From assembly GCF_900177345.1 (NCBI RefSeq), contig NZ_FWZT01000027.1:41558-105557 (forward strand): a stretch of 64,000 nt of DNA, written 5' to 3'. Position 1 is the first letter of the stretch. Every line of letters begins with the position of its first letter. A program made the translations under genes and the position numbers. A model generated the notes under the pieces. That model was not told the DNA's origin. It searched no databases and saw nothing but the letters and a program-made list of their open reading frames with translations. Origin of the DNA: Pseudobacteriovorax antillogorgiicola (GTDB taxonomy: Bacteria > Bdellovibrionota_B > Oligoflexia > Oligoflexales > Oligoflexaceae). Positions 1 through 10,109 of this stretch are shown here, one piece after another.

Positions 1-75
1 TACCTTGGACTACTTCTATTAGTTCTTGGGCCCTTTGTGATAACCCTTAGAAAAGGTGACTCCGATGCAGCGTAG
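1..75 (+). CDS. C-terminal end of an upstream membrane protein (partial)
   Basis: An open frame enters from the left edge and stops at TAG 73-75. Its 24 residues are a strongly hydrophobic stretch (LGLLLLVLGPFVITL) followed by a short polar tail (RKGDSDAA), as expected for a last transmembrane helix. It overlaps the likely ATG of the next gene by 11 bases, which fits translational coupling. Too little is present to name the protein. Confidence 0.5.
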   Translation, partial: YLGLLLLVLGPFVITLRKGDSDAA

Positions 76-1186
76 TTTGATAAAATTATTACTCCTCTTT
101 AGCAGCACAGCGTTCGCAGAAACCAGCCTAGAAAGCTACGAACTGCTATCAATTCCCGATAGTCGCGTTGGTTGGTTTTCCAATATGGGCAGTCACTACA
201 AGAATACGTCTAGCCAGTCTCCGACCGAGGATAGAAGCTTCAAAGGATCTGCTGACGAAACGATAACCCCTTTTGTGAAGCTAGGCCTAGACTATTCATA
301 TCTAGGGCTAAAATATACCCGCCTAGAATTTCAGTATGGCTATCAGTTTGCTATGAGCGACAACGGCTCGCAATGGGCCGAAGGATTAAATCTAGATGCT
401 TTGAACCAGAGGGTATTGAACAGATCTCATCACCTAGGAGCTACTGGGACCTACCAATTACATGACTTTGAGCTGGGCCTGGAAAGCTATTTAGTACTGG
501 CGAGATCTGGCCTGAACACGCTCTCAACCAGCGATGGTCAAAGCAAACTTGAGTCTAGAAGCACTGAGAGGTTTTCTGTCTATCCACAACTGAGCTACCG
601 CTGGCTCGACCATCGTTTCTCAATTAAATCAGTACTGATGCAAGATTATAACGAAGTGCTAGAGTACCTTTCGTTTAAGACTTTCGGAAACGATAACTTA
701 TCTCTCGCACTTGCCCATGAGTTCACCTTTCGCTACGGCCTCACAGTGCAGTCGGAGTTGCTAAGTGTCGACTACACATTCAATGACCCCTTGCTCAACA
801 GAACACGGCAAGCCATTCAAATATCTCTTAGCCAGCCATTCATGAAGGATCTTCTCGCTCACCTTCAGCTCGCTTTGTTTCGTGACGAATTTTCCGCAGG
901 TAGATTTGAAAGCCAGGTGAACACAGGACTTGGCACCAATGGCATATCCCCAAGCCTCATAAAATCCGATCGCAACGATCAGGGTCAGCTACTTGCCGTT
1001 GGCTTAAACTGGAACCTGAAAGGACTGGAGTTATATAGCAAACTACAATACATCAATGTAGACGCTGATAGTCAGGCCAACGACATTCAAAGCAATGAGG
1101 TTATGTTTGGGATCAACTTTGGGAAGCGGCTCCATAAAGACCAATCGCTGATGCAGGACCTCGTCCGCCTAAACACTAGCTACTAG
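65..1186 (+). CDS. exported outer-membrane beta-barrel-like protein
   Basis: About 373 residues with an N-terminal signal peptide (MQRSLIKLLLLF, cleavage near AFA-ET). The rest alternates short amphipathic strands with aromatic residues and polar turns, as in outer-membrane barrels. I prefer ATG 65 over GTG 56 because AGGTGA at 54-59 sits 5 bases upstream as a ribosome site. The start overlaps the end of the upstream membrane protein, so the two are probably one operon. No named family is recognised; the barrel call rests on sequence texture. A hairpin at 1248-1272 may end the transcript. Confidence 0.65.
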   Translation: MQRSLIKLLLLFSSTAFAETSLESYELLSIPDSRVGWFSNMGSHYKNTSSQSPTEDRSFKGSADETITPFVKLGLDYSYLGLKYTRLEFQYGYQFAMSDNGSQWAEGLNLDALNQRVLNRSHHLGATGTYQLHDFELGLESYLVLARSGLNTLSTSDGQSKLESRSTERFSVYPQLSYRWLDHRFSIKSVLMQDYNEVLEYLSFKTFGNDNLSLALAHEFTFRYGLTVQSELLSVDYTFNDPLLNRTRQAIQISLSQPFMKDLLAHLQLALFRDEFSAGRFESQVNTGLGTNGISPSLIKSDRNDQGQLLAVGLNWNLKGLELYSKLQYINVDADSQANDIQSNEVMFGINFGKRLHKDQSLMQDLVRLNTSY

Positions 1187-1247
1187 CTACTAGACCAGGA
1201 CTTAGCTCTTAAGGATTTGCTTCACATCAGAGCTCTCCGGACACAAA

Positions 1248-1272
1248 AAAAGGGTCTCTTCGTGACCCTTTT
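1248..1272. terminator. bidirectional Rho-independent terminator
   Basis: A perfect 9-bp stem (AAAAGGGTC / GACCCTTTT) around a 7-base loop. On the minus strand it is followed by a T7 run, making a strong terminator for tRNA-Pro. On the plus strand it has a T4 run and can also end the upstream barrel-protein transcript. Confidence 0.8.
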
Positions 1273-1331
1273 AAAACTTCTGCTATAAAATACAGCTACT
1301 GATTTTTTTAACCATCACATGAGTTGTGTGA

Positions 1332-1408
1332 TGGTCGGACCGACTGGATTCGAACCAGCGACCCCACCCCCCCCAGAGGTGTGCGCTACCAGACTGCGCT
1401 ACGGTCCG
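1332..1408 (-). tRNA. tRNA-Pro (anticodon GGG)
   Basis: 77 bases on the minus strand fold as a full cloverleaf. The acceptor CGGACCG/CGGTCCG pairs over 7 bp, the D stem is GCGC/GCGC, the anticodon loop CTGGGGG holds GGG, and the T loop is TTCGAAT. Discriminator A and an encoded CCA follow. The terminator at 1248-1272 lies just downstream. Confidence 0.95.
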
Positions 1409-1590
1409 ACTTGGACTGATATTCTTATATGCCTAGGTTTCATAAGTAAATATTTTTTTTCGATTTTGGCCAACTTTTATAAGATGTGCCAGGAATGCTT
1501 CGACAAGTTTTTGACAGACTGCCATATGAGTACATTCAAGGTTAAACTCAAAATAGGCTATGGTGCAACCATGTATGGATAGCGGAACGC

Positions 1591-2805
1591 ATGATAAAGC
1601 CCTGTCTCATCCGAGTTATTGCCATAATATTAGTGACATTCTCTACGAGCGTATGGGGAAAGGTGAAATTTTATAGTTTTCCCGTACCTACAGAAGTCAG
1701 TCATCAGGTAAAATTTTGGCATAGTATATTTGCACAGTATCACGGCCACCATTCTGTGATTCATGATCGAGACTTACCGAACATCGTCATCGACGTCATC
1801 GATTTTCAGGTTTTCGCCCAGCGTTTCAACCAAGGCTATCCCTACGAACGAAGTGATCAAAAAAGAATCCGACGCAAGTACATCGAGCGCTACGAATTAG
1901 CTATCCAACGATTCAAGGAAGAGGGGCGGAAAGCTGTAAGACATGGGCTGATGGAAGAACGAATTTTGAAAGTCTATAGTCAGCATGATGAAGGACTCGC
2001 ACACCTCTTCACACGGCCTGTAAACCTTAGGGTTCAGACGGGTCTTGCTGATGAATTTCAAAGAGCCGCTGAAAGATCAAAAAAATATTTGCCTTACATG
2101 GAAGACATCTTTCGAGAGCACAATATTCCAGTTGATCTCACGCGGCTAGCGTTTGTGGAATCGATGTTTAACGAACGAGCCGTATCGAAAGTAGGTGCTT
2201 CGGGGATTTGGCAATTTATGCCAGCCACAGCCAGACGATTTATAAAGGTGAATCGCTACATTGACGAGCGAAATTCACCCCTTAAAGCCTCTCTCGCTGC
2301 TGCAAAGTACATGGGTACAAACTTTCGTCGCCTAAAAACATGGCCATTAACCATCACTGCCTACAATCATGGAGCAGGTGGCGTTCGACGAGCTATGCGT
2401 CGCCTCAGAACCAACGACCTAGGTAAGATCATCCGTCACTACCGCCATCGAACATTTGGGTTCGCCAGTAAAAACTTCTATGCTGAATTCCTAGCTGCAA
2501 ATATTGTATATAAGCAAAAGTACCGCCAAGACTTTGACAATCGGAACCCCTTAGAAATTGAACGACTGAAGATCAAGCAAAGAGTCACACTCAATGAGCT
2601 GATTCAAAAGACACCACTCGACGAAGAAACGATCAAAAAATTCAATTTTTGCCTCAAGAACCAGGCTTTCCACCGCTACCGAAATCGCCCTTTGCCAAGA
2701 AATTTTGAGCTTATCATACCTAAAACTATGGCCCGTGCTGTAGAGCGTGATATTCAAGAAATCGCTCGCATGTCGCCTCGTGAAAAAAGGAGATATCGGC
2801 TATGA
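1591..2805 (+). CDS. MltD-like membrane-bound lytic murein transglycosylase
   Basis: A 404-residue exported protein (signal peptide ~1-23) with a lysozyme-like SLT domain at ~165-290. Lytic transglycosylases cleave the MurNAc-GlcNAc bond in periplasmic peptidoglycan and leave 1,6-anhydroMurNAc. Visible family motifs are the catalytic Glu in FVES (E190), GASGIWQFMP (~201-210) and AYNHGAGG (~257-264). The C-terminus resembles the segment that precedes LysM repeats in MltD, but no clear LysM repeat is present. The N-terminal ~150 residues are basic and unrecognised. Its stop overlaps the next start (ATGA), so it heads an operon with the coiled-coil and TPR proteins and probably remodels the wall for an envelope complex. 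Confidence 0.85.
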   Translation: MIKPCLIRVIAIILVTFSTSVWGKVKFYSFPVPTEVSHQVKFWHSIFAQYHGHHSVIHDRDLPNIVIDVIDFQVFAQRFNQGYPYERSDQKRIRRKYIERYELAIQRFKEEGRKAVRHGLMEERILKVYSQHDEGLAHLFTRPVNLRVQTGLADEFQRAAERSKKYLPYMEDIFREHNIPVDLTRLAFVESMFNERAVSKVGASGIWQFMPATARRFIKVNRYIDERNSPLKASLAAAKYMGTNFRRLKTWPLTITAYNHGAGGVRRAMRRLRTNDLGKIIRHYRHRTFGFASKNFYAEFLAANIVYKQKYRQDFDNRNPLEIERLKIKQRVTLNELIQKTPLDEETIKKFNFCLKNQAFHRYRNRPLPRNFELIIPKTMARAVERDIQEIARMSPREKRRYRL

Positions 2806-3518
2806 AGTTCGTTCTTTTAAGCCTCCTTCTCATTGCTTATCAAATGTCGTTTGCCAGTTCAAAGAAAGTCGAAGACGTAGATAGCATTCTCGATCGATTA
2901 GAACGAAAACTTATGGAATCTAAACAAGAATCGTTTCTGCTGAACGACAATTGGAACAAACCCCTTCGTCCACCAGCGAAGACAAACTACTCCTATAAAA
3001 AAACTACGATCAAACCAGTCCTACCATCGGGAGAGAAGCTTCAAGAAGTGAGCATGGCAATCGATAAGATCGATCGCGAGGTGAAGCGCTTAGGCGCTGA
3101 TATGGAGCGTCTAAAGCAGATTTTAGGACAGCAAATTGAACATGAATCGCTGATCGAAATCGCCACTGAACTTCAGGCACCAAAAGAGAGTATCCTTCGT
3201 GCACTTACAATTCATCTCGACGACTACCAGATCTATCAACTCAACCCAGACGTTGGCCTATGGGCTCCAAGAACAACCGTACCTATCTATTTCGGACCTC
3301 TAAAACCCGGAAAGCATAAAGTTCGCATTGAGGGGCGGGTTGCTCGTGTTATCAGTGAGAATATGCCTATCGATGATAATATGTTCAACACTATCGAACA
3401 AGAGTTCACCATTGACGTTCCCAGTGGAGTCTTCAAAAAGGGTTTCAAAATAGCCATTGAGAAACCTGGAGATAAACGTTTTAAAACTAAGGCAAAGATT
3501 ATTGAATACAATCTCTAA
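2802..3518 (+). CDS. exported coiled-coil protein of unknown function
   Basis: A 238-residue protein with a signal peptide (MKFVLLSLLLIAYQMSFA). Two helical segments rich in heptad-like Leu/Ile (~25-45 and ~78-120) suggest a coiled coil. A C-terminal ~110-residue region looks like a beta-sandwich, with the GPLKPGKHKVRIEG stretch typical of an edge-strand turn. It starts inside the stop of the transglycosylase gene (ATGA overlap), and its end overlaps the likely start of the next TPR gene. The function is unknown; the context suggests a periplasmic scaffold. Confidence 0.75.
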   Translation: MKFVLLSLLLIAYQMSFASSKKVEDVDSILDRLERKLMESKQESFLLNDNWNKPLRPPAKTNYSYKKTTIKPVLPSGEKLQEVSMAIDKIDREVKRLGADMERLKQILGQQIEHESLIEIATELQAPKESILRALTIHLDDYQIYQLNPDVGLWAPRTTVPIYFGPLKPGKHKVRIEGRVARVISENMPIDDNMFNTIEQEFTIDVPSGVFKKGFKIAIEKPGDKRFKTKAKIIEYNL

Positions 3519-5763
3519 AATCCTAGTAGTGTGCCTTTCCCTGCTCAATAGTCCAGTGAGTTTTTCTGAATCTCCGGAAAAGGAGCTAAAGCTTGTTCTA
3601 GGAGAATTTGAGGAGTTGAGCTCCCATATCACGACTCTGGAACCCATCTCACACCATCAGGGCCTAAGCCCCTACCTTACATCAGCCCAACTTGCACTTG
3701 AAAAAGCAAAACAAAGCTACACGCAAAAAGAATACATCGCTGTCATCCGCAATCTTAATTTTTACCTCAACACCATGCAACAACCTCCTGATCATGACTA
3801 CCTCACGGCACAATATCTGCTAGGATCGTCTTACCAGACCCTTGGCCAGGTGAGAAAAGCAATGCGAGCCTATCAAAGATTCCTAGCTGCATTTGTTACC
3901 GCAGAGGAAAAACGCAATCCAGCATTGATTCCCGTTTTGCAAAATCTACTTTTAATGACAGGGCGATTATCAACACAAGAACAGCAAAGAATTCGAAACC
4001 TCATTTCATCCATTTCATCTCTTGAGCTTCCTACACTGGAAATGTCTCGCATCTACTTCTATTTAGCCTTAACGGCGAAACAGGAGAGAGATAGCTTTTT
4101 CGCTGAAAGGCTATTTAAAAAAAGCCTCAAAACAAGCCAAGACTCGCGGTTAAGCGCCGAAAATCTCTATTTTTCTGCCATGATTCCATTCCAAGCTGGC
4201 GACTACGAAACGTCTCAAGCACGCTTTCAAAAAATAATTGCCATGAGTGCTCCAGAAGCCTTTCAATATCGCAACTACTCATACCTCAACTTAGGTCGTA
4301 TTGAGGCGATCCGGGATCATTTTCAAACAGCTCTAAGCTACTACAACCGGGTTGATCCAAAGTCTCTAGCGAAAGGGGATGCCATTTACGAATCGGTTTT
4401 CGTACATTTTAAAGCTGGTCAGTATGAAGAAAGCCTAGTGTCCGCCATATCATACGTTCAAAACTATAAGAATCGCGCCCAAATAGAACGGATCAAACAC
4501 CTGATGGGCTATCTGGAAATCAAGATCGGTCAAACTAATGAGGCCGATCAATCTCTCGCTAAGCGCTATCAGGCGATCCAAAAGTTTGAACGTTGGCTAC
4601 GAACAGATGTTTCTGAAAAGCCGGCAATAGGCCGAGCGGATATTATTGAGATTCAAGACAGAGGCCAAATAGTTTCTCCTCCACCACCAGTATTTACCAA
4701 AGCAGAAAATCTTTTCTCTCGGATCAACTTGCTTCAGAGTCAGCTCAGCGACATACGATCAGAGATTCGTTCGAGTATTTTTGCACTTGGTCAAATGACA
4801 CCTAGGGATTTCAATCCTAGTTGGTATCAGCAATCTCATCAAACGATAGTTTTAGCAGAACGAGTATTTTCACTGAGCGATCGACTCCTAGCACTAGAGA
4901 AAGACGCGTACTCTCAACACATCAGTCCCAAACTAAAGATTCAGCTGGATCGCTCCTTAGACCGACGACGAACACTCAAAAAGAGTTATCAAGACTTTCT
5001 CTATCATAGAGGCCGTTGGCAATCCTGGGTTACTTTAGCTGACTTCTCAAGCCAACTACGGAACATCCATAATCAACTTTTCCAGAGACTCGCCAAAATA
5101 CGCGCCTTTGAGCACCTCAACCGAGACCAACAGCATCATGATATTACAGAAGAGATGCTATCCCGCGGGGAACGACTCACTCAGTCCATCCAGCGAGCCC
5201 TGGAAATCGTGCGCAGTCGATCGATCCGAGATATCGCCAATCAATCCCATCATATGGGTGTTTACAAATTTATTTTAGATTACTCCCAAATAACTTATGA
5301 AGAATCTTTGCTCATGCAGGTGATTCGCGACCAGTATCATACCCCAGCCGAGCAGCATCTTTCTCAGGATGCATTATATGCCTGGCAAAAGTGGGAGTTT
5401 CTGGTCAAACAGCTATTCAATCAGAACCGAAGCCTCGATCAAAAAATTCGAATTTTCCTAACTCTAAAACTCAGCAAGCTAGACGAATCCATAGAAGTCT
5501 ATGAGACAAATCAACGAGCGTTGAACAATTTGCGTCAAACCCTAGAAGAGGCCTTGGGAAAAGATATTGGTAATCTCTTAGCACACTATCGAACCGCTAT
5601 AGAAGAAAAGCGCTCTGAAATCATGAAGTGGAAGGCTGATAATCAATGGGCTTCCTACACCAATATCACTGCAAAGCGACGAAGATCGGAAACAGAGCAA
5701 TCCAAGATAGAAGCAAAAATGGAAGAGGATCTAAAAGATCTAGAGTATGAGGTAAAGCAATGA
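3502..5763 (+). CDS. large exported TPR/coiled-coil protein
   Basis: About 753 residues. The frame is open from ATG 3457, but TTG 3502 gives a proper signal peptide (LNTISKILVVCLSLLNSPVSFS) with AAGG about 9 bases upstream, so I prefer TTG. The N-terminal half (~30-340) carries TPR-like helical pairs with the usual A/G/Y/L spacing. The second half is long amphipathic, probably coiled-coil helix. It overlaps both neighbours and belongs to the same operon. It probably acts as a periplasmic protein-interaction scaffold. No enzymatic motif is visible. Similar TPR-rich envelope operons serve motility or secretion in myxobacteria and Bdellovibrio, but I cannot assign a particular machine. Confidence 0.75.
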   Translation: MNTISKILVVCLSLLNSPVSFSESPEKELKLVLGEFEELSSHITTLEPISHHQGLSPYLTSAQLALEKAKQSYTQKEYIAVIRNLNFYLNTMQQPPDHDYLTAQYLLGSSYQTLGQVRKAMRAYQRFLAAFVTAEEKRNPALIPVLQNLLLMTGRLSTQEQQRIRNLISSISSLELPTLEMSRIYFYLALTAKQERDSFFAERLFKKSLKTSQDSRLSAENLYFSAMIPFQAGDYETSQARFQKIIAMSAPEAFQYRNYSYLNLGRIEAIRDHFQTALSYYNRVDPKSLAKGDAIYESVFVHFKAGQYEESLVSAISYVQNYKNRAQIERIKHLMGYLEIKIGQTNEADQSLAKRYQAIQKFERWLRTDVSEKPAIGRADIIEIQDRGQIVSPPPPVFTKAENLFSRINLLQSQLSDIRSEIRSSIFALGQMTPRDFNPSWYQQSHQTIVLAERVFSLSDRLLALEKDAYSQHISPKLKIQLDRSLDRRRTLKKSYQDFLYHRGRWQSWVTLADFSSQLRNIHNQLFQRLAKIRAFEHLNRDQQHHDITEEMLSRGERLTQSIQRALEIVRSRSIRDIANQSHHMGVYKFILDYSQITYEESLLMQVIRDQYHTPAEQHLSQDALYAWQKWEFLVKQLFNQNRSLDQKIRIFLTLKLSKLDESIEVYETNQRALNNLRQTLEEALGKDIGNLLAHYRTAIEEKRSEIMKWKADNQWASYTNITAKRRRSETEQSKIEAKMEEDLKDLEYEVKQ

Positions 5764-8700
5764 AATTAGTCTTCATCATACTTATTATGAGTGTGGCACC
5801 TATCACTAGTGCTAGTGAAGCGATTCCTAACCCCGAAAGCGTTCGTGCATACAAGCACTTTTGGAATAGCTTTGACCAATACGAGGCAAGTCGCGTTTAT
5901 GACTCTAAAGAAACGATTAGTCAGGCCTGGGATCAACTAAAGCAAGAGTACCATGTTACAAAGCGCTCCATGTCAGAGCAGCAACTCACAGCCTTAAAGC
6001 GGGCTGCTGAAAAATACCGGAACCATATTGAAGAGCACAGCCGTGCAGATAATATTCCTTACGTTCTGCTAAATCTCGCTCAAATACTAAATAAGATTGC
6101 CAATCACTATCAAGAATTTGATGTCACGGCAGGAACTCAATATCGTTCCGAAGCTCTTGAGGTACTATCTGACATTAGCAAACGCTTTCCACGTTTTGAA
6201 AAACGCGAGGAAGTTCTATATTTAAAAGCCGTCACTCTAGCCTCTATTGATCAAAAAGAGTCTGCGTATACAGTATGGAAACAACTCGCTAAGATTGCGA
6301 GAAAAACTCTATTCGGCGCACATGCCCACGTGGCAATAGGGGACCATCTATTTAATCAGGAAAAGGCGATTCAGGCACTTAAGAGTTACGATAAGGCACT
6401 CAGGATCATGAAAATCTTGAGTGCAAGTAATATAGACTATGAACTACTTAGGATTCAATATCGCATTGCCTGGGCAGCTTATCGATCCGCTGAGCTAGGC
6501 CGGTGCATCTCAACAGCCATTGAAATACTCCAGCCAGGTCGCCCTATGGGAAAGTTATCAATCAAGGATAACATCGAGCAAGACGCCATGGAACTCATTG
6601 GGGATGCTCTCTACGAGAAGAATGACATGATGTATACTCAAGCTACCCTTGGTAGAAAGGTTCTTCGCAACTATTCTAGTGGAATTGCCTTAAGAATACT
6701 CAAGCGATACCTATCCGGTCAGATTCATACAGATATTATCGATCTTGGTGAATTCATCATTGATCGATTCCCAAGAGCGATGCATTTACCAGATATCCTA
6801 ACGATCCTCGCAGAATCCTACGGTGCTATTGAAAACGAAGAACGGCGGTTAGAGGCACTAGAAAAGCTGTCCTTACTTTTACCTAGGAATAGCCTGTGGC
6901 GATCACAATATCGCCACCGCTTTGAAGTGATCAAAAACATGGAAATCAAGGCCCTTGCAGCCAGCCAACTTCTTGCGGCTCACTATTATCGGCTTGGCAT
7001 GATCAACGCGTCAGTCTCTAGTTTTCAAACTGCAGCATCTTACTATCATATCCTTGTAGAATTTAATCAAAACCATAGTAAGGCTCATGAGTGGCTACTA
7101 CGCCAAGCAAATGCCTACTATTTTTCATCTCACCTAGGTGAGGCAAAAAAAATATATGAGTCACTTATCAAAGATAGAAAGGTTGACCAAAAAAACCTTC
7201 AGTTAGCCTCATACCAACTCGTCCTGAGCTATGAGAAGATTTGGCGACAAGAGTTTGGTCGAAGCTTGGAAAAAAATCAGAAACCCTACCAGGACCCAAT
7301 CGTACTACAGCACTTGAGAGACTTTGAGACTGCTGCAGAAGCATTTTCCAATCGATTTCCAACGTCGCGCTTCAATATTGAAGGTCTGCTAAGGGTAGCA
7401 TCAGCCAATCGAGACATGCAAAGACTTAAGAAAGCCAGCGAATACTGGCGCAGGGTTCTGATCTCGCAACCAAGTGCTGATCAACGAGCCCTTGCCATCC
7501 GTGGTATCGTCTATCAGAAAGTCCAATCTGGCGATCATGACGATATCATAGAGACGGTGACTCGCTATCTCAAACTAGAAAAATGGTCACAGATCGGTAG
7601 AAATCTAGGACGCGAGCTACAGGGCATCCTATCACAAGCGGTAAGAGATGCTAGCGATGATTTAAATTCCAAAGGGCAAGTTTTTGAAGCTGGTCAATTG
7701 CTGATCAAGATAGCGGAAGACTTTCCTGGGTTGCCACAGCGAGATGTATTATTTCGAGATGGGGTTTACATGCTCGCTATCGCTGGTGATTGGGCTACGG
7801 CTCTAAAGCTCTGTGATATGGCGTTAAACCAGAAGTCTTTCCGATATAAGGGTGATATAGCCTATCTGAAGGGCAGGTCCTTGGAATATCAGATGCGCTT
7901 TAAGCTAGCCGCCACCGCGTACCTGAAAATGGGTCGTCGCTTCCCAAAGCACTCTCGGGCTGGTATCGCACTGGAGCGAGCGAGCACACTTGCTCAAGCC
8001 GAAGGAGACATTAAGGTCGCCGCTGATGCCAGCGTTCAGCTAGCTAAACTGCAACGAGGAAAGGCTAAGAAGCATAAGTACTACACCCAAGCAGCCCAAT
8101 ACTATACAGACATAGCCGACCATCAAAACGCTCTTCGATATGGCAATGTAGCGCTCAGCACCGCCTCCTCACGGGAGCAGAAACTAGGAATAAGACTTTT
8201 AGTTGCCAAACAGAAGTATGCCTTAGGCTCCGAATCTCTCGCCTTAAAAGAGTATAAAGTCATCAGCAAGGATGTTCAAAGGCAAAAAGACAAGATCGAC
8301 TTTGAAGCCTATAGCCGAGTACTAGGAGAAGCAAGCTTTCTACTGGGAGAAGAACAGCGAGAAATTTTCGTCGACTTCAAGATCAGGGAGCGTCAAGGGC
8401 ATTGGACTCACAATGTGAAAGAAAAAGTAGAACGTTTCGAAAGGCTTTATGCAGCCTACAGCACTTCTATAAAATCAGGCCATCCTACATGGGCTAGTCA
8501 ATCCCGTTACTATTTGGGACAATCAGCTGAAAACTTCAGCCGCGAGATAAATGAAGCTTTGATGGCAGATGACAAGCTCAAGTCAGGAACCCGGAAGCGC
8601 ATCAAAAATCATGCTATTCGTTTTCAACAGCTAGCTAAACAGTTCTATAGCGAAAACATCATGGAAAGAAATCGAAAGCCAAAAGACTATCGCCATAATC

Positions 8701-8822
8701 CTTGGGTTAAAAAGTCAATGATCAAGCTAGCAGGCTTCCACGACAATAAACTACTCCGAATCAATGACGAAAAACTGCCATATTCAATGGGAACCCTTAT
8801 GCCACAACAATGGAGTATGTAG
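5760..8822 (+). CDS. very large exported TPR-repeat protein
   Basis: 1020 residues with a signal peptide (MKLVFIILIMSVAPITSAS). Helical-hairpin repeats run along almost the whole length, with TPR-type signatures such as AHVAIGDHLFNQEKAIQALK (~183-202) and repeated A-x-x-Y/F pairs. The start ATG overlaps the previous stop (ATGA), and the stop falls 1 base before the TPR lipoprotein ATG. The gene order transglycosylase, coiled coil, TPR, TPR, TPR lipoprotein suggests one periplasmic assembly. No catalytic domain is seen. The exact function is unknown. Confidence 0.8.
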   Translation: MKLVFIILIMSVAPITSASEAIPNPESVRAYKHFWNSFDQYEASRVYDSKETISQAWDQLKQEYHVTKRSMSEQQLTALKRAAEKYRNHIEEHSRADNIPYVLLNLAQILNKIANHYQEFDVTAGTQYRSEALEVLSDISKRFPRFEKREEVLYLKAVTLASIDQKESAYTVWKQLAKIARKTLFGAHAHVAIGDHLFNQEKAIQALKSYDKALRIMKILSASNIDYELLRIQYRIAWAAYRSAELGRCISTAIEILQPGRPMGKLSIKDNIEQDAMELIGDALYEKNDMMYTQATLGRKVLRNYSSGIALRILKRYLSGQIHTDIIDLGEFIIDRFPRAMHLPDILTILAESYGAIENEERRLEALEKLSLLLPRNSLWRSQYRHRFEVIKNMEIKALAASQLLAAHYYRLGMINASVSSFQTAASYYHILVEFNQNHSKAHEWLLRQANAYYFSSHLGEAKKIYESLIKDRKVDQKNLQLASYQLVLSYEKIWRQEFGRSLEKNQKPYQDPIVLQHLRDFETAAEAFSNRFPTSRFNIEGLLRVASANRDMQRLKKASEYWRRVLISQPSADQRALAIRGIVYQKVQSGDHDDIIETVTRYLKLEKWSQIGRNLGRELQGILSQAVRDASDDLNSKGQVFEAGQLLIKIAEDFPGLPQRDVLFRDGVYMLAIAGDWATALKLCDMALNQKSFRYKGDIAYLKGRSLEYQMRFKLAATAYLKMGRRFPKHSRAGIALERASTLAQAEGDIKVAADASVQLAKLQRGKAKKHKYYTQAAQYYTDIADHQNALRYGNVALSTASSREQKLGIRLLVAKQKYALGSESLALKEYKVISKDVQRQKDKIDFEAYSRVLGEASFLLGEEQREIFVDFKIRERQGHWTHNVKEKVERFERLYAAYSTSIKSGHPTWASQSRYYLGQSAENFSREINEALMADDKLKSGTRKRIKNHAIRFQQLAKQFYSENIMERNRKPKDYRHNPWVKKSMIKLAGFHDNKLLRINDEKLPYSMGTLMPQQWSM

Positions 8823-8823
8823 T

Positions 8824-10011
8824 ATGTTCAGAATACTCTGCCTCGCCCTTGCCCTAAGCTCCTGTATTAGTGATCACCAAGAAGACACCCTAGATATACC
8901 ACTGTCTCCTAGCAGGGAAGATTTACCAAAGAGCACAGCATCTCAGCTGGTTGCTGTTAGTAAAGAAGACCTTAATCCTGAAAAAGTCATGGCTTGGCAG
9001 CACTTTTTTAAACCGGATCCTGATCAACGTAAACGACAGCAGATCACTAAGAAAATTTCCAACAGTGAAAAGAAGCCAGACCTCAAGCTAGATGAGGTGC
9101 TTGAGCTTGCGCGAAACCAAAAATCAATCGGCCAGCTTGTTAAGGCCGAAACTCGCTATCGTGAGGTCTTAAGGCGTCACCCGGAGCATCTAGATGCTCT
9201 GATAGAACTAGCTCAAATATATTTGCTCCGCAGCCAAGTTGAGAAATCTTTCGACTATATTGTTGCCGCCAAGAGAATTCTAGCAGATCAAGAAAAGCCA
9301 AAAAAGATTGATCTATTTAAATACAAATACACTTTATCATTAGGCCTCCTCCAAAGTCATAGAAAGGATGAAGGCCATAGAATTCTTAGTGAACTGATCA
9401 GCGATGACCCTAAGTTTACTCATGCCTACATAGCTCTCGCAGGGTCCTACTTGGAAGATCATAAGCTTGATATGACTGAATTTATCGCCAAACGTGGCTT
9501 GGATCACCTTGAAGACCAGCCTGAACTGCTCAATATTTTAGGGATCGTGGCATCCCAAAGGGGACAATATCGAAAGGCTCAAAGCTATTACAACCAAGCT
9601 CTCGAAAAATCCCCCCACCTCGTTTCAGCGCTGGTTAATCGGGCAAATTTATCCATTAATAAGGGACAGTATAAGAGCGCAGAGATTGACCTTCGGAACG
9701 CCATCAAGCACAACCCATATCACACCAATGCTTATATCTCCCAGGGCATCTTATTCAAGAAAATGGGTCGCTACACATCTGCAAAGGTTTCACTGCAAAC
9801 AGCTCTCGATCAAAATCCTGAAAACGCCTTTGCTCGCTACAACCTGGCTGTGCTGATGGTCGACAAATTCGATGATAAAAATACTGCTTTAAGATTGTTT
9901 TATGAGGTTCTCCAGTCCAATGAACAGACAGCAGAAATCAAAGAACTCGCGAAAGTACAGATCCAAGGACTCAGGGATAGCCGACTCTCGATGGAAAGTA
10001 AGAACATGTAA
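8824..10011 (+). CDS. TPR-repeat lipoprotein
   Basis: 395 residues starting at ATG 8824. This start gives an ideal lipoprotein signal (MFRILCLALALSSC, lipobox LSSC); an upstream in-frame ATG at 8764 would bury it. From ~95 to 385 there are about eight TPRs, including a clear run NLAVLMVDKFDDKNTALRLF near the end. It is the last gene of the envelope operon, 1 base after the previous stop. The lipid anchor suggests outer-membrane tethering of the complex, like pilotin or GltE-type lipoproteins in other envelope machines (analogy only). Confidence 0.8.
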   Translation: MFRILCLALALSSCISDHQEDTLDIPLSPSREDLPKSTASQLVAVSKEDLNPEKVMAWQHFFKPDPDQRKRQQITKKISNSEKKPDLKLDEVLELARNQKSIGQLVKAETRYREVLRRHPEHLDALIELAQIYLLRSQVEKSFDYIVAAKRILADQEKPKKIDLFKYKYTLSLGLLQSHRKDEGHRILSELISDDPKFTHAYIALAGSYLEDHKLDMTEFIAKRGLDHLEDQPELLNILGIVASQRGQYRKAQSYYNQALEKSPHLVSALVNRANLSINKGQYKSAEIDLRNAIKHNPYHTNAYISQGILFKKMGRYTSAKVSLQTALDQNPENAFARYNLAVLMVDKFDDKNTALRLFYEVLQSNEQTAEIKELAKVQIQGLRDSRLSMESKNM

Positions 10012-10109
10012 TTATTGATTTTTTAATTTTGAAAGGCGTGTTTTCTAAACACGGTCTAGAATTTGACGAAAAGTCACTATCAGAGAAGTATTGTTCCTTA
10101 GGAGTACTT

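Noticed and set aside
1319..1582. 87-codon plus-strand frame
   Set aside because: It runs antisense through tRNA-Pro and has no ribosome site.
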